Part shown: piece by piece, positions 54,556-64,000 of the stretch
How the letters are laid out: every line of letters starts with the position of its first letter
Numbering within the stretch: position 1 is the first letter of the stretch
Assembly (NCBI GenBank): GCA_021300575.1
Contig: JAJTDM010000020.1
Location: forward strand, 62,001 to 126,000
Reading direction: 5' to 3'
From: Rubrivivax sp.
GTDB lineage: Bacteria > Pseudomonadota > Gammaproteobacteria > Burkholderiales > Burkholderiaceae_C
Length of the DNA: 64,000 nucleotides
Translations under genes and position numbers: made by a program
The notes under the pieces: generated by a model
What the model was told of the DNA's origin: nothing
Seen by the model: the letters and a program-made list of their open reading frames with translations, nothing else
The model's database searches: none

Positions 54556-55812
54556 TCAACTCCGGTAGTCGGCGTTGATGCTCACGTAGTCGTGCGAGAG
54601 ATCGCAGGTCCAGACCGTGGCATGCGCTGGCCCGCAGTGCAGGTCTACACGCACCGTGATCTCGCTTTGCTTCATCACGCGCTGGCCGTGCTCTTCGCGG
54701 TAGTCGGGGTGGCGTCCGCCTTCGCGCACCACATGCACGTCATCCAGGAACAGGTCGATCAGGCCCTGGTCCAGGTCGTCGATGCCGGCATAGCCCACGG
54801 CGGCGAGGATGCGGCCGAGGTTGGGGTCGCTGGCAAAGAAGGCCGTCTTCACCAGGGGCGAATGCGCAATGGCGTAGGCCGCCTTGCGGCACTCGGCCTT
54901 GGTGCGTCCGCCCTCCACGCGCACGGTGATGAACTTGGTGGCGCCCTCGCCGTCGCGCACGATGGCCTGGGCCAGGCGCTGAGCGACCTCGATGACGGCC
55001 TGGCGCAGGATGCGACCGTCCTCGCTGTCCAGCGAGGTGATGGGCGCATGACCCGCGGCCTGCGTGGCCATCAGCACGAAACTGTCGTTGGTGGAGGTGT
55101 CGCCATCGATGGTGATGCGGTTGAAGCTCGCGTCAGCGGCCTCGGTCACCAGATGCTCCAGGGCTGACTGGGTGATCACCGCATCGGTGGCCATGTAGCC
55201 CAGCATCGTGGCCATGTCGGGCTTGATCATGCCGGCCCCCTTGGAGATGCCGGTCACCGTGACGGTGCGCCCACCAATCTGCACCTGCGTGGACGCAGCC
55301 TTGGGCAGGGTGTCGGTGGTCATGATGCCCTGCGCGGCTTCCGCCCAGCGCGCGCCGTCGGCAGGCGTGGGAGCGGCGGCATGGGCCAGCGCCGCGGGCA
55401 GCCCGGCTTCGATGCGATCCACCGGCAGCGTCTCCATGATCACGCCCGTGGAGAACGGCAGCACCTGCTGCGCCGCCACCCCCAGGTGCGCCGCCAGGAC
55501 GTCGCAGGTGCGCCGGGCGCGGGCCAGGCCGTCAGCGCCGGTGCCGGCGTTGGCATTGCCGGTGTTGACCACCAGTGCGCGGATGCCTCGCCCGGCGGTC
55601 ACACCCGACAGATGTTCCCGGCACAGTTGCACGGGTGCGGCGCAGAAGCGGTTCTTCGTGAACACGCCCGCCACCGCCGCGCCCTCGTCCAGCAGAAACA
55701 CCACCAGGTCACGCCGGTTGGCCTTGCGGATGCCGGCCATGGCGGTGCCGATGCGCAGGCCGGCCACGGGGTGAAGATCGGCCGGGTCAGGCGCGGACAG
55801 GTTCACGGGCAT
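54556..55812 (-). CDS. argJ: bifunctional ornithine acetyltransferase / N-acetylglutamate synthase
   Basis: A complete 418-residue ArgJ. It recycles the acetyl group in arginine synthesis (ornithine acetyltransferase) and may make N-acetylglutamate. The precursor is self-cleaved before Thr in [21 protein letters not shown]. Other motifs: [52 protein letters not shown] and [34 protein letters not shown]. It lies 86 bp downstream of secA in the same direction. Confidence 0.95.
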   Translation of the reverse strand: MPVNLSAPDPADLHPVAGLRIGTAMAGIRKANRRDLVVFLLDEGAAVAGVFTKNRFCAAPVQLCREHLSGVTAGRGIRALVVNTGNANAGTGADGLARARRTCDVLAAHLGVAAQQVLPFSTGVIMETLPVDRIEAGLPAALAHAAAPTPADGARWAEAAQGIMTTDTLPKAASTQVQIGGRTVTVTGISKGAGMIKPDMATMLGYMATDAVITQSALEHLVTEAADASFNRITIDGDTSTNDSFVLMATQAAGHAPITSLDSEDGRILRQAVIEVAQRLAQAIVRDGEGATKFITVRVEGGRTKAECRKAAYAIAHSPLVKTAFFASDPNLGRILAAVGYAGIDDLDQGLIDLFLDDVHVVREGGRHPDYREEHGQRVMKQSEITVRVDLHCGPAHATVWTCDLSHDYVSINADYRS

Positions 55813-55898
55813 GGCGATGTCTCCGGTTCATCGGCCCCGTGCAGCCGGGGCCGGTCATGCAGGTCAGGTCCCGCAGGCTGCGTCGGGCTTGCGGGCCC

Positions 55899-58646
<2,748 letters not shown>

Positions 58647-58807
58647 GCGGATGGACTCACTGAAGTGTGCTGACCCCGGCGCAACAGCGCGCAAGGAGCT
58701 CTGGCCTCACGGGCCTGGGGGGTGCGCCCCGAAGGACTCTTCCAAGCGTGCCCGCAAGGCCCGCGATGAACGCGGTACGGCTCGGTTGGGCCGCCCGAAA
58801 AAGCCCG

Positions 58808-59857
58808 TCACTTTACCACCGGGCCCCCTCGGGAATCTGTGCGCAAGGCCCTGCGGGCGGCGGCTTCCCAAGGAGCGGGCTGGGCCCCGAGAAACCGCGC
58901 CGGGTTCTGCGGCACGCCCTGCAGCAGCACCTCGAAATGAAGGTGCGGCCCTGTGGAGCGGCCCGTGTTGCCCACCTCGGCAATCACCTGGCCGCGACGC
59001 ACGATGTCGCCGGGCTTGACCAGCGCGCGATGCAGGTGCGCGTACAGGGTGGACAGCTGGTTGCCATGGTCCAGTTCCAGCGTCTGTCCGTACTCCGGGT
59101 GCACACCCAGCCCGAGCACCACGCCACCGGCGGCAGCCCGGATGGGTGTGCCGGGCTCGGCAGGGAAATCCAGGCCTGTGTGCAATGCGGTGCGCCCCGT
59201 GAATGGATCAGCGCGGAATCCGAAACCGGAACCTACCGGGCCGTCCACCGGCGTCGCGCTGGGCACCATCAGGCCACGCATGCGCTCTTCAAACAGCCGG
59301 GATTCGATGAGGGTGAACACGTCGGCATGCAGGTCTGAAAGGCCGTCCAGACCCGTCACCGTGTCGTTCAGTTCCTCCAGCGTCGGACTGCGAAGGGGGA
59401 GATAGGCGCCCCCTCGGCCCCCCACCGGGGCGGGGGTCCCGCCCGAACTGCCCGGACCAGTGCGTCCCGCACCCGGGGAGGGGGCGCCCACGGCGGGTTG
59501 CTGCAGCAGCCGCAGTTCCTCCGGCTTGACCCCAGCCAGACCGGACACCCGTTCGCTCACCGCCTCCAGGCGTACCAGCTTGGCCTGCACCTCGCCCACC
59601 TTCTGTGCGATGGCGTCCAGGTTCTCGCGCATGAACCGGTCACGCTGCGCGATTTCATCTCGCACCACCCACTTGACGACCGAACTCACCACCGGCCAGC
59701 CCTCACGCGCTGCCTTCAGGAAGAACCAGTGGTACACCGCCCCGGAGGACAACATCAAGAGGAACACCAGCCCAACGCACAGCAAGGCCAGCTGCCAACG
59801 GCTGAACTGGAACACACGGACGCGGGCGCTCACGTCATGGGTGATCATGATCTGCAT
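58808..59857 (-). CDS. M23 family metallopeptidase (LytM/NlpD type), membrane-anchored
   Basis: A 349-residue protein from ATG 59857 with AGGAGG upstream; the track start is far earlier. An N-terminal helix (QLALLCVGLVFLLMLSSGAVYHWFF) anchors it with the rest in the periplasm. A possible coiled region precedes a Gly/Pro linker. The M23 domain is at about 230-330: HTGLDFPAEPGTPIRAA (HxxxD) and STGPHLHFEVLLQG (HxH). Catalytic His residues are intact, so it may cleave peptidoglycan peptides. It lies 160 bp downstream of the secA start, and DUF721 diverges from it. Confidence 0.9.
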   Translation of the reverse strand: MQIMITHDVSARVRVFQFSRWQLALLCVGLVFLLMLSSGAVYHWFFLKAAREGWPVVSSVVKWVVRDEIAQRDRFMRENLDAIAQKVGEVQAKLVRLEAVSERVSGLAGVKPEELRLLQQPAVGAPSPGAGRTGPGSSGGTPAPVGGRGGAYLPLRSPTLEELNDTVTGLDGLSDLHADVFTLIESRLFEERMRGLMVPSATPVDGPVGSGFGFRADPFTGRTALHTGLDFPAEPGTPIRAAAGGVVLGLGVHPEYGQTLELDHGNQLSTLYAHLHRALVKPGDIVRRGQVIAEVGNTGRSTGPHLHFEVLLQGVPQNPARFLGAQPAPWEAAARRALRTDSRGGPVVK

Positions 59858-59887
59858 GGCGTGCCTCCTGGCTCTACACTTTTCGTG

Positions 59888-60196
59888 ATGCGATCTCAAG
59901 CCCCGACCGGCACCGTCACGTTGGCCGACGCCCTTCGGGAGAACCCGACTCTGGGTTCCCTGCTCGGTCGCTGGCGCTTGTCGCAGGAGTGTATGCAGGC
60001 AGCCCGCTGCGTTCTCGGGCCGGACCTGAGCGCTTCCATGCGCCCCGGCCCCGTGGAAGACAGCGAGTGGACCTTGCTGGCCGCCAGTGGCAGCGCGGCG
60101 GCCAAGTCGCGCCAACTGCTGCCCCGCATCGACCAAGCGGTTCAGGCCCTGGGCGTGGGTGTGAACAGCGTACGGATCAGGGTATCGCCGCCGTGA
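59888..60196 (+). CDS. DUF721/DciA-family protein
   Basis: A 102-residue protein started at MRSQAPTGTVTLADALRENPTLGSLLGRWRLSQECMQAARCVLGPDLSASMRPGPVEDSEWTLLAASGSAAAKSRQLLPRIDQAVQALG. The pattern (LGSLLGRWRL..., hydrophobic C-terminal strand, VRIRVSPP end) fits DUF721/DciA, a replicative helicase loader in many bacteria. The track start 390 bp earlier is a read-through of the M23 gene's complement. It diverges from the M23 gene by only 30 bp. Confidence 0.82.
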   Translation: MRSQAPTGTVTLADALRENPTLGSLLGRWRLSQECMQAARCVLGPDLSASMRPGPVEDSEWTLLAASGSAAAKSRQLLPRIDQAVQALGVGVNSVRIRVSPP

Positions 60197-60301
60197 GCGC
60201 CAGGCCTGCATACCGACTGGGTGATTGACCAAGGCCTGGGAGACCCGCCCTCATCACCTTGACCCATGCGCCGCTTGAGGTCCGAGCCTCAGCGAGCAAC
60301 A

Positions 60302-60377
60302 TGGTGCCGACTATCCGAATCGAACGGATGACCTCCCGCTTACAAGGCGGATGCTCTACCAGCTGAGCTAAGTCGGC
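60302..60377 (-). tRNA. tRNA-Thr (anticodon UGU)
   Basis: Read on the minus strand the gene is a 76-nt tRNA starting GCCGACTTAGCTCAGCTGGT, with a 7-bp acceptor stem (GCCGACT/AGTCGGC), D-loop AGCTGGTAGAG, anticodon loop CTTGTAA (UGU, Thr), T-loop GGTTCGATTC-like TCCGTTCGATTCGGA and an encoded CCA end. It lies between DUF721 and sspB. Confidence 0.95.
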
Positions 60378-60471
60378 AGATTGCAGATTCTATGGCGCTG
60401 GCCACACGCTGCGGCGCAAGCCAGAGGCCAGGGCCCGCACTGCACCGCGCCTCGAGGTGCCAAGCTGTACG

Positions 60472-61023
60472 CTACTTCACCCGCTTGAGCGCCGGCCGCC
60501 CACCTGTCGGCGGCTTGGTCGGGTCATCGGGCTCTGGGGATGGCTCACGGCCCGGTGGGTTCTGGCGCGCCGCCTCGGGTTTGACCAAGGGAATCACCGC
60601 GGCCACCGGACGCGGGCCATCGTTGCTCAAGGGAGCGGCCTGGTCATCCGTCATGTCGACAACGGCGGGCACGGGGGTCGACGCCGCCTTGGGCGCAGGA
60701 AAAGCCATGCCCTGGCCGTTCTCGCGCGCGTAAATCGCCACCACATGGTCCACCGGCACCACGATGTCACGCGCCACGCCACCGAATCGCGCCTTGAATT
60801 CGATGAACTCGTTGCCAAGTTGCAGCCCGCTGGTGGCATCGAAGCCCACGTTGAGCACGATTTCCTGGTTCTTCACGTACTCCATGGGCACCTGCACGGA
60901 GCCATCCACGAACACCGCGAGGTAGGGCGTGAAACCATTGTCGGTGCACCACTCATGCAAGGCACGTACGAGGTAGGGCCGCGTGGAGGTGCCTTGGCCC
61001 TCGGGCGACAAGGGTGAGGTCAT
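60472..61023 (-). CDS. sspB: SspB, ClpXP adaptor / stringent starvation protein B
   Basis: A 183-residue protein. The conserved domain is about residues 10-105: RPYLVRALHEWCTDNGFTPYLAVFVDG, VQVPMEYVKNQEIVLNVGFDATSGLQLGNEFIEFKARFGGVARDIVVPVDHVVAIYARENGQGMAF. A long Pro-rich C-terminal tail (EPDDPTKPPTGGRPALKRVK) ends in the ClpX-binding type basic motif. It delivers ssrA-tagged substrates to ClpXP. It follows sspA in the same direction, 65 bp apart. Confidence 0.94.
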   Translation of the reverse strand: MTSPLSPEGQGTSTRPYLVRALHEWCTDNGFTPYLAVFVDGSVQVPMEYVKNQEIVLNVGFDATSGLQLGNEFIEFKARFGGVARDIVVPVDHVVAIYARENGQGMAFPAPKAASTPVPAVVDMTDDQAAPLSNDGPRPVAAVIPLVKPEAARQNPPGREPSPEPDDPTKPPTGGRPALKRVK

Positions 61024-61088
61024 CGCGGGTCGGCCTGGGAGGTGAGATGGGAGAAACAGTGTGGCTGGCGTGGCAGAGCGTCGCAGCC

Positions 61089-61700
61089 TTACTTGCGCAT
61101 CACCTTCTCAGAAGGCGTGAGCGCCTCGATGTAGGCCGGACGCGAGAAGATGCGCTCGGCGTACTTCAGCAAGGGCGCGGCGTTCTTCGACAGTTCGATG
61201 CCGTAGTAGTCCAGGCGCCACAGCAGCGGGGCAATCGCCACGTCGAGCATGGAGAAGTCATCACCCAGCATGTACTTGTTCTTCATGAAGATGGGTGCGA
61301 GCTGGGTCAGCCTGTCACGGATCTGGTCACGCGCCTTCTCCAACTGACGGTCCGTCGCCTTCACGCCACGACCTTCCAGCAGGTTCACCTGTGCGAACAG
61401 TTCCTTCTCGAAATTGAAGAGGAACAAGCGCACCCGTGCGCGCGCCACCGGATCCCCCGGCATGAGCTGTGGGTGCGGGAACCGCTCGTCGATGTACTCG
61501 TTGATGATGTGGGATTCGTACAGGATGAGATCGCGCTCCACGAGGATGGGGACCTCGTTGTAGGGATTCATCAGCGCGATGTCCTCGGGCTTGGCGAACA
61601 GGTCGACATCGCGGATCTCGAAATCCATACCCTTTTCAAACAGCACGAAGCGGCAACGGTGCGAGTAGGGGCAGGTGGTGCCGGAGTAAAGGACCATCAT
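61089..61700 (-). CDS. sspA: SspA, stringent starvation protein A (GST-like)
   Basis: A 203-residue glutathione-S-transferase-fold protein that acts as an RNA-polymerase-associated regulator. N-terminal: MMVLYSGTTCPYSHRCRFVLFEKGMDFEIRDVDLFAKPEDIALMNPYNEVPILVERDLILYESHIINEYIDERFPHPQLMPGDPVARARVR, a strong SspA pattern. The C-terminal helices follow (NKYMLGDDFSMLDVAIAPLLWRLDYYGIEL). It lies downstream of the cytochrome bc1 genes, as expected in proteobacteria. Confidence 0.95.
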   Translation of the reverse strand: MMVLYSGTTCPYSHRCRFVLFEKGMDFEIRDVDLFAKPEDIALMNPYNEVPILVERDLILYESHIINEYIDERFPHPQLMPGDPVARARVRLFLFNFEKELFAQVNLLEGRGVKATDRQLEKARDQIRDRLTQLAPIFMKNKYMLGDDFSMLDVAIAPLLWRLDYYGIELSKNAAPLLKYAERIFSRPAYIEALTPSEKVMRK

Positions 61701-61800
61701 GGCAGTGGGTTCCCTGTCAATTGGGTTTCAAGGCGGGCATCTTGCACGGTGTGCTGGAGACACTGCAGGCGCAGGTCAAGGGCAGTCAACGCTGCCCCAG

Positions 61801-61867
61801 AAAACAACAAGCGCAGTGGAAGCGGGGCAGCCGCCACTGCGCAAAGAGGCCCAGGCATGCCTGGGCC
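61801..61867 (-). terminator. two hairpins ending the cytochrome bc1 operon
   Basis: Just after the cytochrome c1 stop, the minus strand shows GGCCCAGGCATGCCTGGGCC (a perfect 20-bp palindrome at 61848-61867). A 9-bp stem GCGCAGTGG/CCACTGCGC (61811-61842) follows, then TTGTTGTTTT. The second is a plausible intrinsic terminator. Confidence 0.75.
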
Positions 61868-61874
61868 GGATCTG

Positions 61875-62651
61875 TCACTTGACGTCTTTCCAGAACGCGG
61901 CGTTGAGTCGCCATGCGATGACGGTGAAGACCGAGAGGAAAAGCAGCACCCACACCCCCAGGCGGACGCGATCCGCCTGGTTGGGCTCGGACATCCACTT
62001 CAGGTAGGCCACCAGATCGGCCACGGCCTCGTTGTACTGGGCCGGCGTCAGGGTGCCTGGCGTGATGGGCTCCAGGCCCTTGAAGACTTGCGTCACCTTC
62101 GTCGGGTCCTTCGGGTCCACCACATCGGTGTAGACAGCGCGCTGCTGACCCTGCAACTCCCACAGCACGTGAGGCATGCCCACGTTCGGGAAGGCCGCGT
62201 TGTTCCAGCCCGTGGCCTTGGTCTCGTCGCGGTAGTAGGTGCGCAAATACGTGTAAAGGTAGTCGGCGCCAGAGCCCTTTCCCACGGCCGAGCGCGAGCG
62301 GGCAATGACGGTGAGGTCGGGCGGGACGCCACCAAACCACTCCTTGGCTTCCTTGGGATTCATGGCCACCTTCATGGTCTCGCCCACCTTGGCATCGGTG
62401 AACAGCAGGTTGGCCTTGATCTGCTCTTCAGTAAGACCGATGTCGCGCAGTCGGTTGTAGCGCATGTACTCGGCGGCGTGGCAGTTCAGGCAGTAGTTGA
62501 CGAACAGCTTGGCCCCGTTTTGCAGGGCGGCCATGTCAGTGATGCGCTCCGAGGGGAACTTGTCCCATTCAATGCCAGCGCCTGCGGCACGCGCCGGGCC
62601 TGCCATGACCGCCAAGGCCGCGACGAGCGTCAGGAGGAATTTCTTCATCAT
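61875..62651 (-). CDS. petC: cytochrome c1 of the bc1 complex
   Basis: About 258 residues from ATG 62651 (62648 is also possible; the track adds 7 codons). The signal peptide is KKFLLTLVAALAVMAGPARAAG. Haem c attaches at CLNCH in NGAKLFVNYCLNCHAAEYMRYNRL. VGMPHVLW gives the Met ligand. The C-terminal membrane anchor is RVRLGVWVLLFLSVFTVIAWRLNAAFW. It receives electrons from the Rieske protein. It lies 21 bp after the cytochrome b gene. Confidence 0.95.
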   Translation of the reverse strand: MMKKFLLTLVAALAVMAGPARAAGAGIEWDKFPSERITDMAALQNGAKLFVNYCLNCHAAEYMRYNRLRDIGLTEEQIKANLLFTDAKVGETMKVAMNPKEAKEWFGGVPPDLTVIARSRSAVGKGSGADYLYTYLRTYYRDETKATGWNNAAFPNVGMPHVLWELQGQQRAVYTDVVDPKDPTKVTQVFKGLEPITPGTLTPAQYNEAVADLVAYLKWMSEPNQADRVRLGVWVLLFLSVFTVIAWRLNAAFWKDVK

Positions 62652-62672
62652 GGATGCAAGGCTCCGGAGCAA

Positions 62673-64000
62673 TCAGTGCGGCTGGAAAGTGACGCGGTCA
62701 GGCACAGGCTTGAACTCGCCGATGCGGCTCCACCACGGCATCAGCAGGAAGAAGCCGAAATAGAAGATCGTGCCCACTTGCGAAACCAGCGTGCCGAAGT
62801 CTGACGGGGGCTTGATACCGAGGTAGCCCAGCACCAGCATGTTGATGGCGAAGATGGCATACATCCACTTGTGCCAATTCGGCCGGTAGCGGATCGACTT
62901 GGCAGCGCTGTTGTCCAGCCAAGGCAGGAAGAACATGATGATGACCGCACCACCCATGACCACCACGCCCCAGAACTTGGCGTCAAACACCTTCAGCAGA
63001 CCGATGAACACCACAGAAGACGCGATCACGACAACTTTCGCGGTGGTGGTCAGGCGTCCCAGCAGCAGCGTGACTGCGGCGCCCACACTCACCAGCACCA
63101 CAAAGACGTTGACCATGGGGTCCGTGACGGCCCGCAACATCGAATAGTAAGGGGTGAAGTACCAGACTGGCGCGATGTGGGCCGGCGTCTTCAGCGGGTC
63201 GGCCGGGATGAAGTTGTTGTACTCCAGGAAGTAGCCCCCCATCTCAGGCGCGAAGAAGACCACAGCGCTGAAGATCAGGAGGAACACCGACACGCCCAGG
63301 ATGTCGTGAACGGTGTAGTAAGGATGGAAAGGGATGCCGTCCAGCGGACGACCCTTTTCATCCTTCTTGGCCTTGATCTCGACGCCGTCCGGGTTGTTCG
63401 AGCCCACTTCATGCAGGGCAATGATGTGGGCGGCCACCAGGCCCAGCAGCACCAGGGGAATGGCAATCACATGGAAGCTGAAGAAGCGGTTCAGCGTGGC
63501 ATCGCTCACCACGTAGTCGCCGCGGATCAGAAGGGCCAGGTCCGGACCGATGAAGGGCACGGCAGCGAACAGGTTCACGATCACCTGGGCACCCCAGTAG
63601 CTCATCTGACCCCAGGGCAGCAGGTAGCCCAGGAAGGCCTCTGCCATCAAGCACAGGAAGATGGCGCAACCGAAGATCCACACCAATTCGCGCGGCTTGC
63701 GGTAGCTGCCGTACAGCATGCCGCGGAACATGTGCAGGTACACCACGACAAAGAACGCCGAGGCGCCCGTGGAGTGCATGTAACGCACGAGCCAGCCCCA
63801 GGGCACGTCACGCATGATGTACTCGACCGAGGCGAAGGCCAGGTTCGCGTCCGGCTTGTAGTGCATCACCAGGAAGATGCCGGTGACGATCTGGATCACC
63901 AGCACCAGCATGGCCAGCGATCCGAAGAAATACAGGAAATTGAAATTCTTCGGCGCGTAGTACTCGGACAGATGCTCCTTGTACATCTTCGACGCCGGAA
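62673..64000 (-). CDS. petB: cytochrome b of the bc1 complex, start beyond window
   Basis: The track gives 437 residues from an internal Met. Reading upstream of it in frame gives PASK before MYKEHLSEYYAPKNFN, which matches the recalled family sequence ...RFPASKMYKEHL, so the true start is right of base 64000. Seen are two pairs of haem-ligand histidines (in MHSTGASAFFVVVYLHMFRG and FFSFHVIAIPLVLLGLVAAHIIALHE). Also present are the Qo PEWY-like loop region (APVWYF), YLLPWGQMSYWGAQVIVN and about eight membrane helices. It oxidises ubiquinol, so it depends on the ubi genes at the left of the window. Confidence 0.95.
   Translation of the reverse strand, partial: PASKMYKEHLSEYYAPKNFNFLYFFGSLAMLVLVIQIVTGIFLVMHYKPDANLAFASVEYIMRDVPWGWLVRYMHSTGASAFFVVVYLHMFRGMLYGSYRKPRELVWIFGCAIFLCLMAEAFLGYLLPWGQMSYWGAQVIVNLFAAVPFIGPDLALLIRGDYVVSDATLNRFFSFHVIAIPLVLLGLVAAHIIALHEVGSNNPDGVEIKAKKDEKGRPLDGIPFHPYYTVHDILGVSVFLLIFSAVVFFAPEMGGYFLEYNNFIPADPLKTPAHIAPVWYFTPYYSMLRAVTDPMVNVFVVLVSVGAAVTLLLGRLTTTAKVVVIASSVVFIGLLKVFDAKFWGVVVMGGAVIIMFFLPWLDNSAAKSIRYRPNWHKWMYAIFAINMLVLGYLGIKPPSDFGTLVSQVGTIFYFGFFLLMPWWSRIGEFKPVPDRVTFQPH

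Noticed and set aside
60200-60239. Inverted repeat CCAGGCCT/AGGCCTGG after the DUF721 gene as a terminator
   Set aside because: The loop is 24 bases and no T-run follows, so it is too weak to call.

Overview
The window is GC-rich, densely packed chromosomal DNA from a betaproteobacterium, most likely of the order Burkholderiales (Comamonadaceae/Sphaerotilaceae type). The evidence is the right flank petB-petC-sspA-sspB, secA next to argJ, a large DUF3683 FAD/Fe-S oxidoreductase followed by DUF971 and ubiE, and ubiJ-ubiB with fmdB and DUF502. All these identifications come from reading the proteins and recalling family gene order; no database was searched.

Layout: (1) 1-4.7 kb, minus strand: DUF502 protein, FmdB, a sodium/solute symporter, a damaged ubiB, and ubiJ. 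(2) 4.7-39 kb: an exopolysaccharide (EPS) island. Its left arm (4.7-18.8 kb, plus strand) holds the initiating sugar-phosphate transferase, EpsL, a deleted galE, manC, a GNAT-type acyltransferase, a proline-dehydrogenase-like protein and three glycosyltransferases. It is interrupted by a vapBC toxin-antitoxin pair and a DUF4874/DUF4832 lipoprotein, both on the minus strand. Its right arm (39.0-24.6 kb, minus strand) is a tightly overlapping operon: two hotdog proteins, a GNAT-CheR fusion, a second GNAT/FemAB-like protein, EpsE, EpsF, a broken EpsG kinase, three glycosyltransferases, a deacetylase-like protein, a Wzx-like flippase and a Wzy-like polymerase. The arms face inward onto a patatin-like phospholipase, a SulP-STAS-cNMP transporter and an iron-containing alcohol dehydrogenase. 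(3) 39.2-44.7 kb: ubiE, then a set of small stress/envelope genes (BON, CsbD-like, DUF3309, lipoproteins), a Crp/Fnr regulator and an AI-2E/PerM permease. (4) 44.8-54.5 kb: DUF971, the DUF3683 oxidoreductase and a complete ugpBAECQ operon. (5) 54.5-64 kb: argJ, secA, an M23 peptidase, DUF721/DciA, tRNA-Thr(UGU), sspB, sspA, and cytochrome c1 and b of the bc1 complex.

How it fits together: the EPS genes make up a Wzx/Wzy-type pathway. ManC (and once GalE) supplies sugar nucleotides, the phosphotransferase loads the lipid carrier, six glycosyltransferases extend the unit, Wzx flips it, Wzy polymerises it, EpsF/EpsG set chain length, EpsE and EpsL export it, and the acyl/methyl/deacetyl enzymes may decorate it. 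The Ugp genes import glycerol-3-phosphate or its diesters. ubiE, ubiJ and ubiB make ubiquinone, the electron carrier for the bc1 complex at the right edge.

The two most notable points are these. The ubi locus, which I recall as contiguous in Burkholderiales, is split here by a roughly 34-kb EPS island. Three genes in or beside the island (ubiB, galE, epsG) have each lost an internal segment of roughly 80-150 bp that carries a family-defining motif. Those losses are either real lesions or assembly errors and should be checked first.
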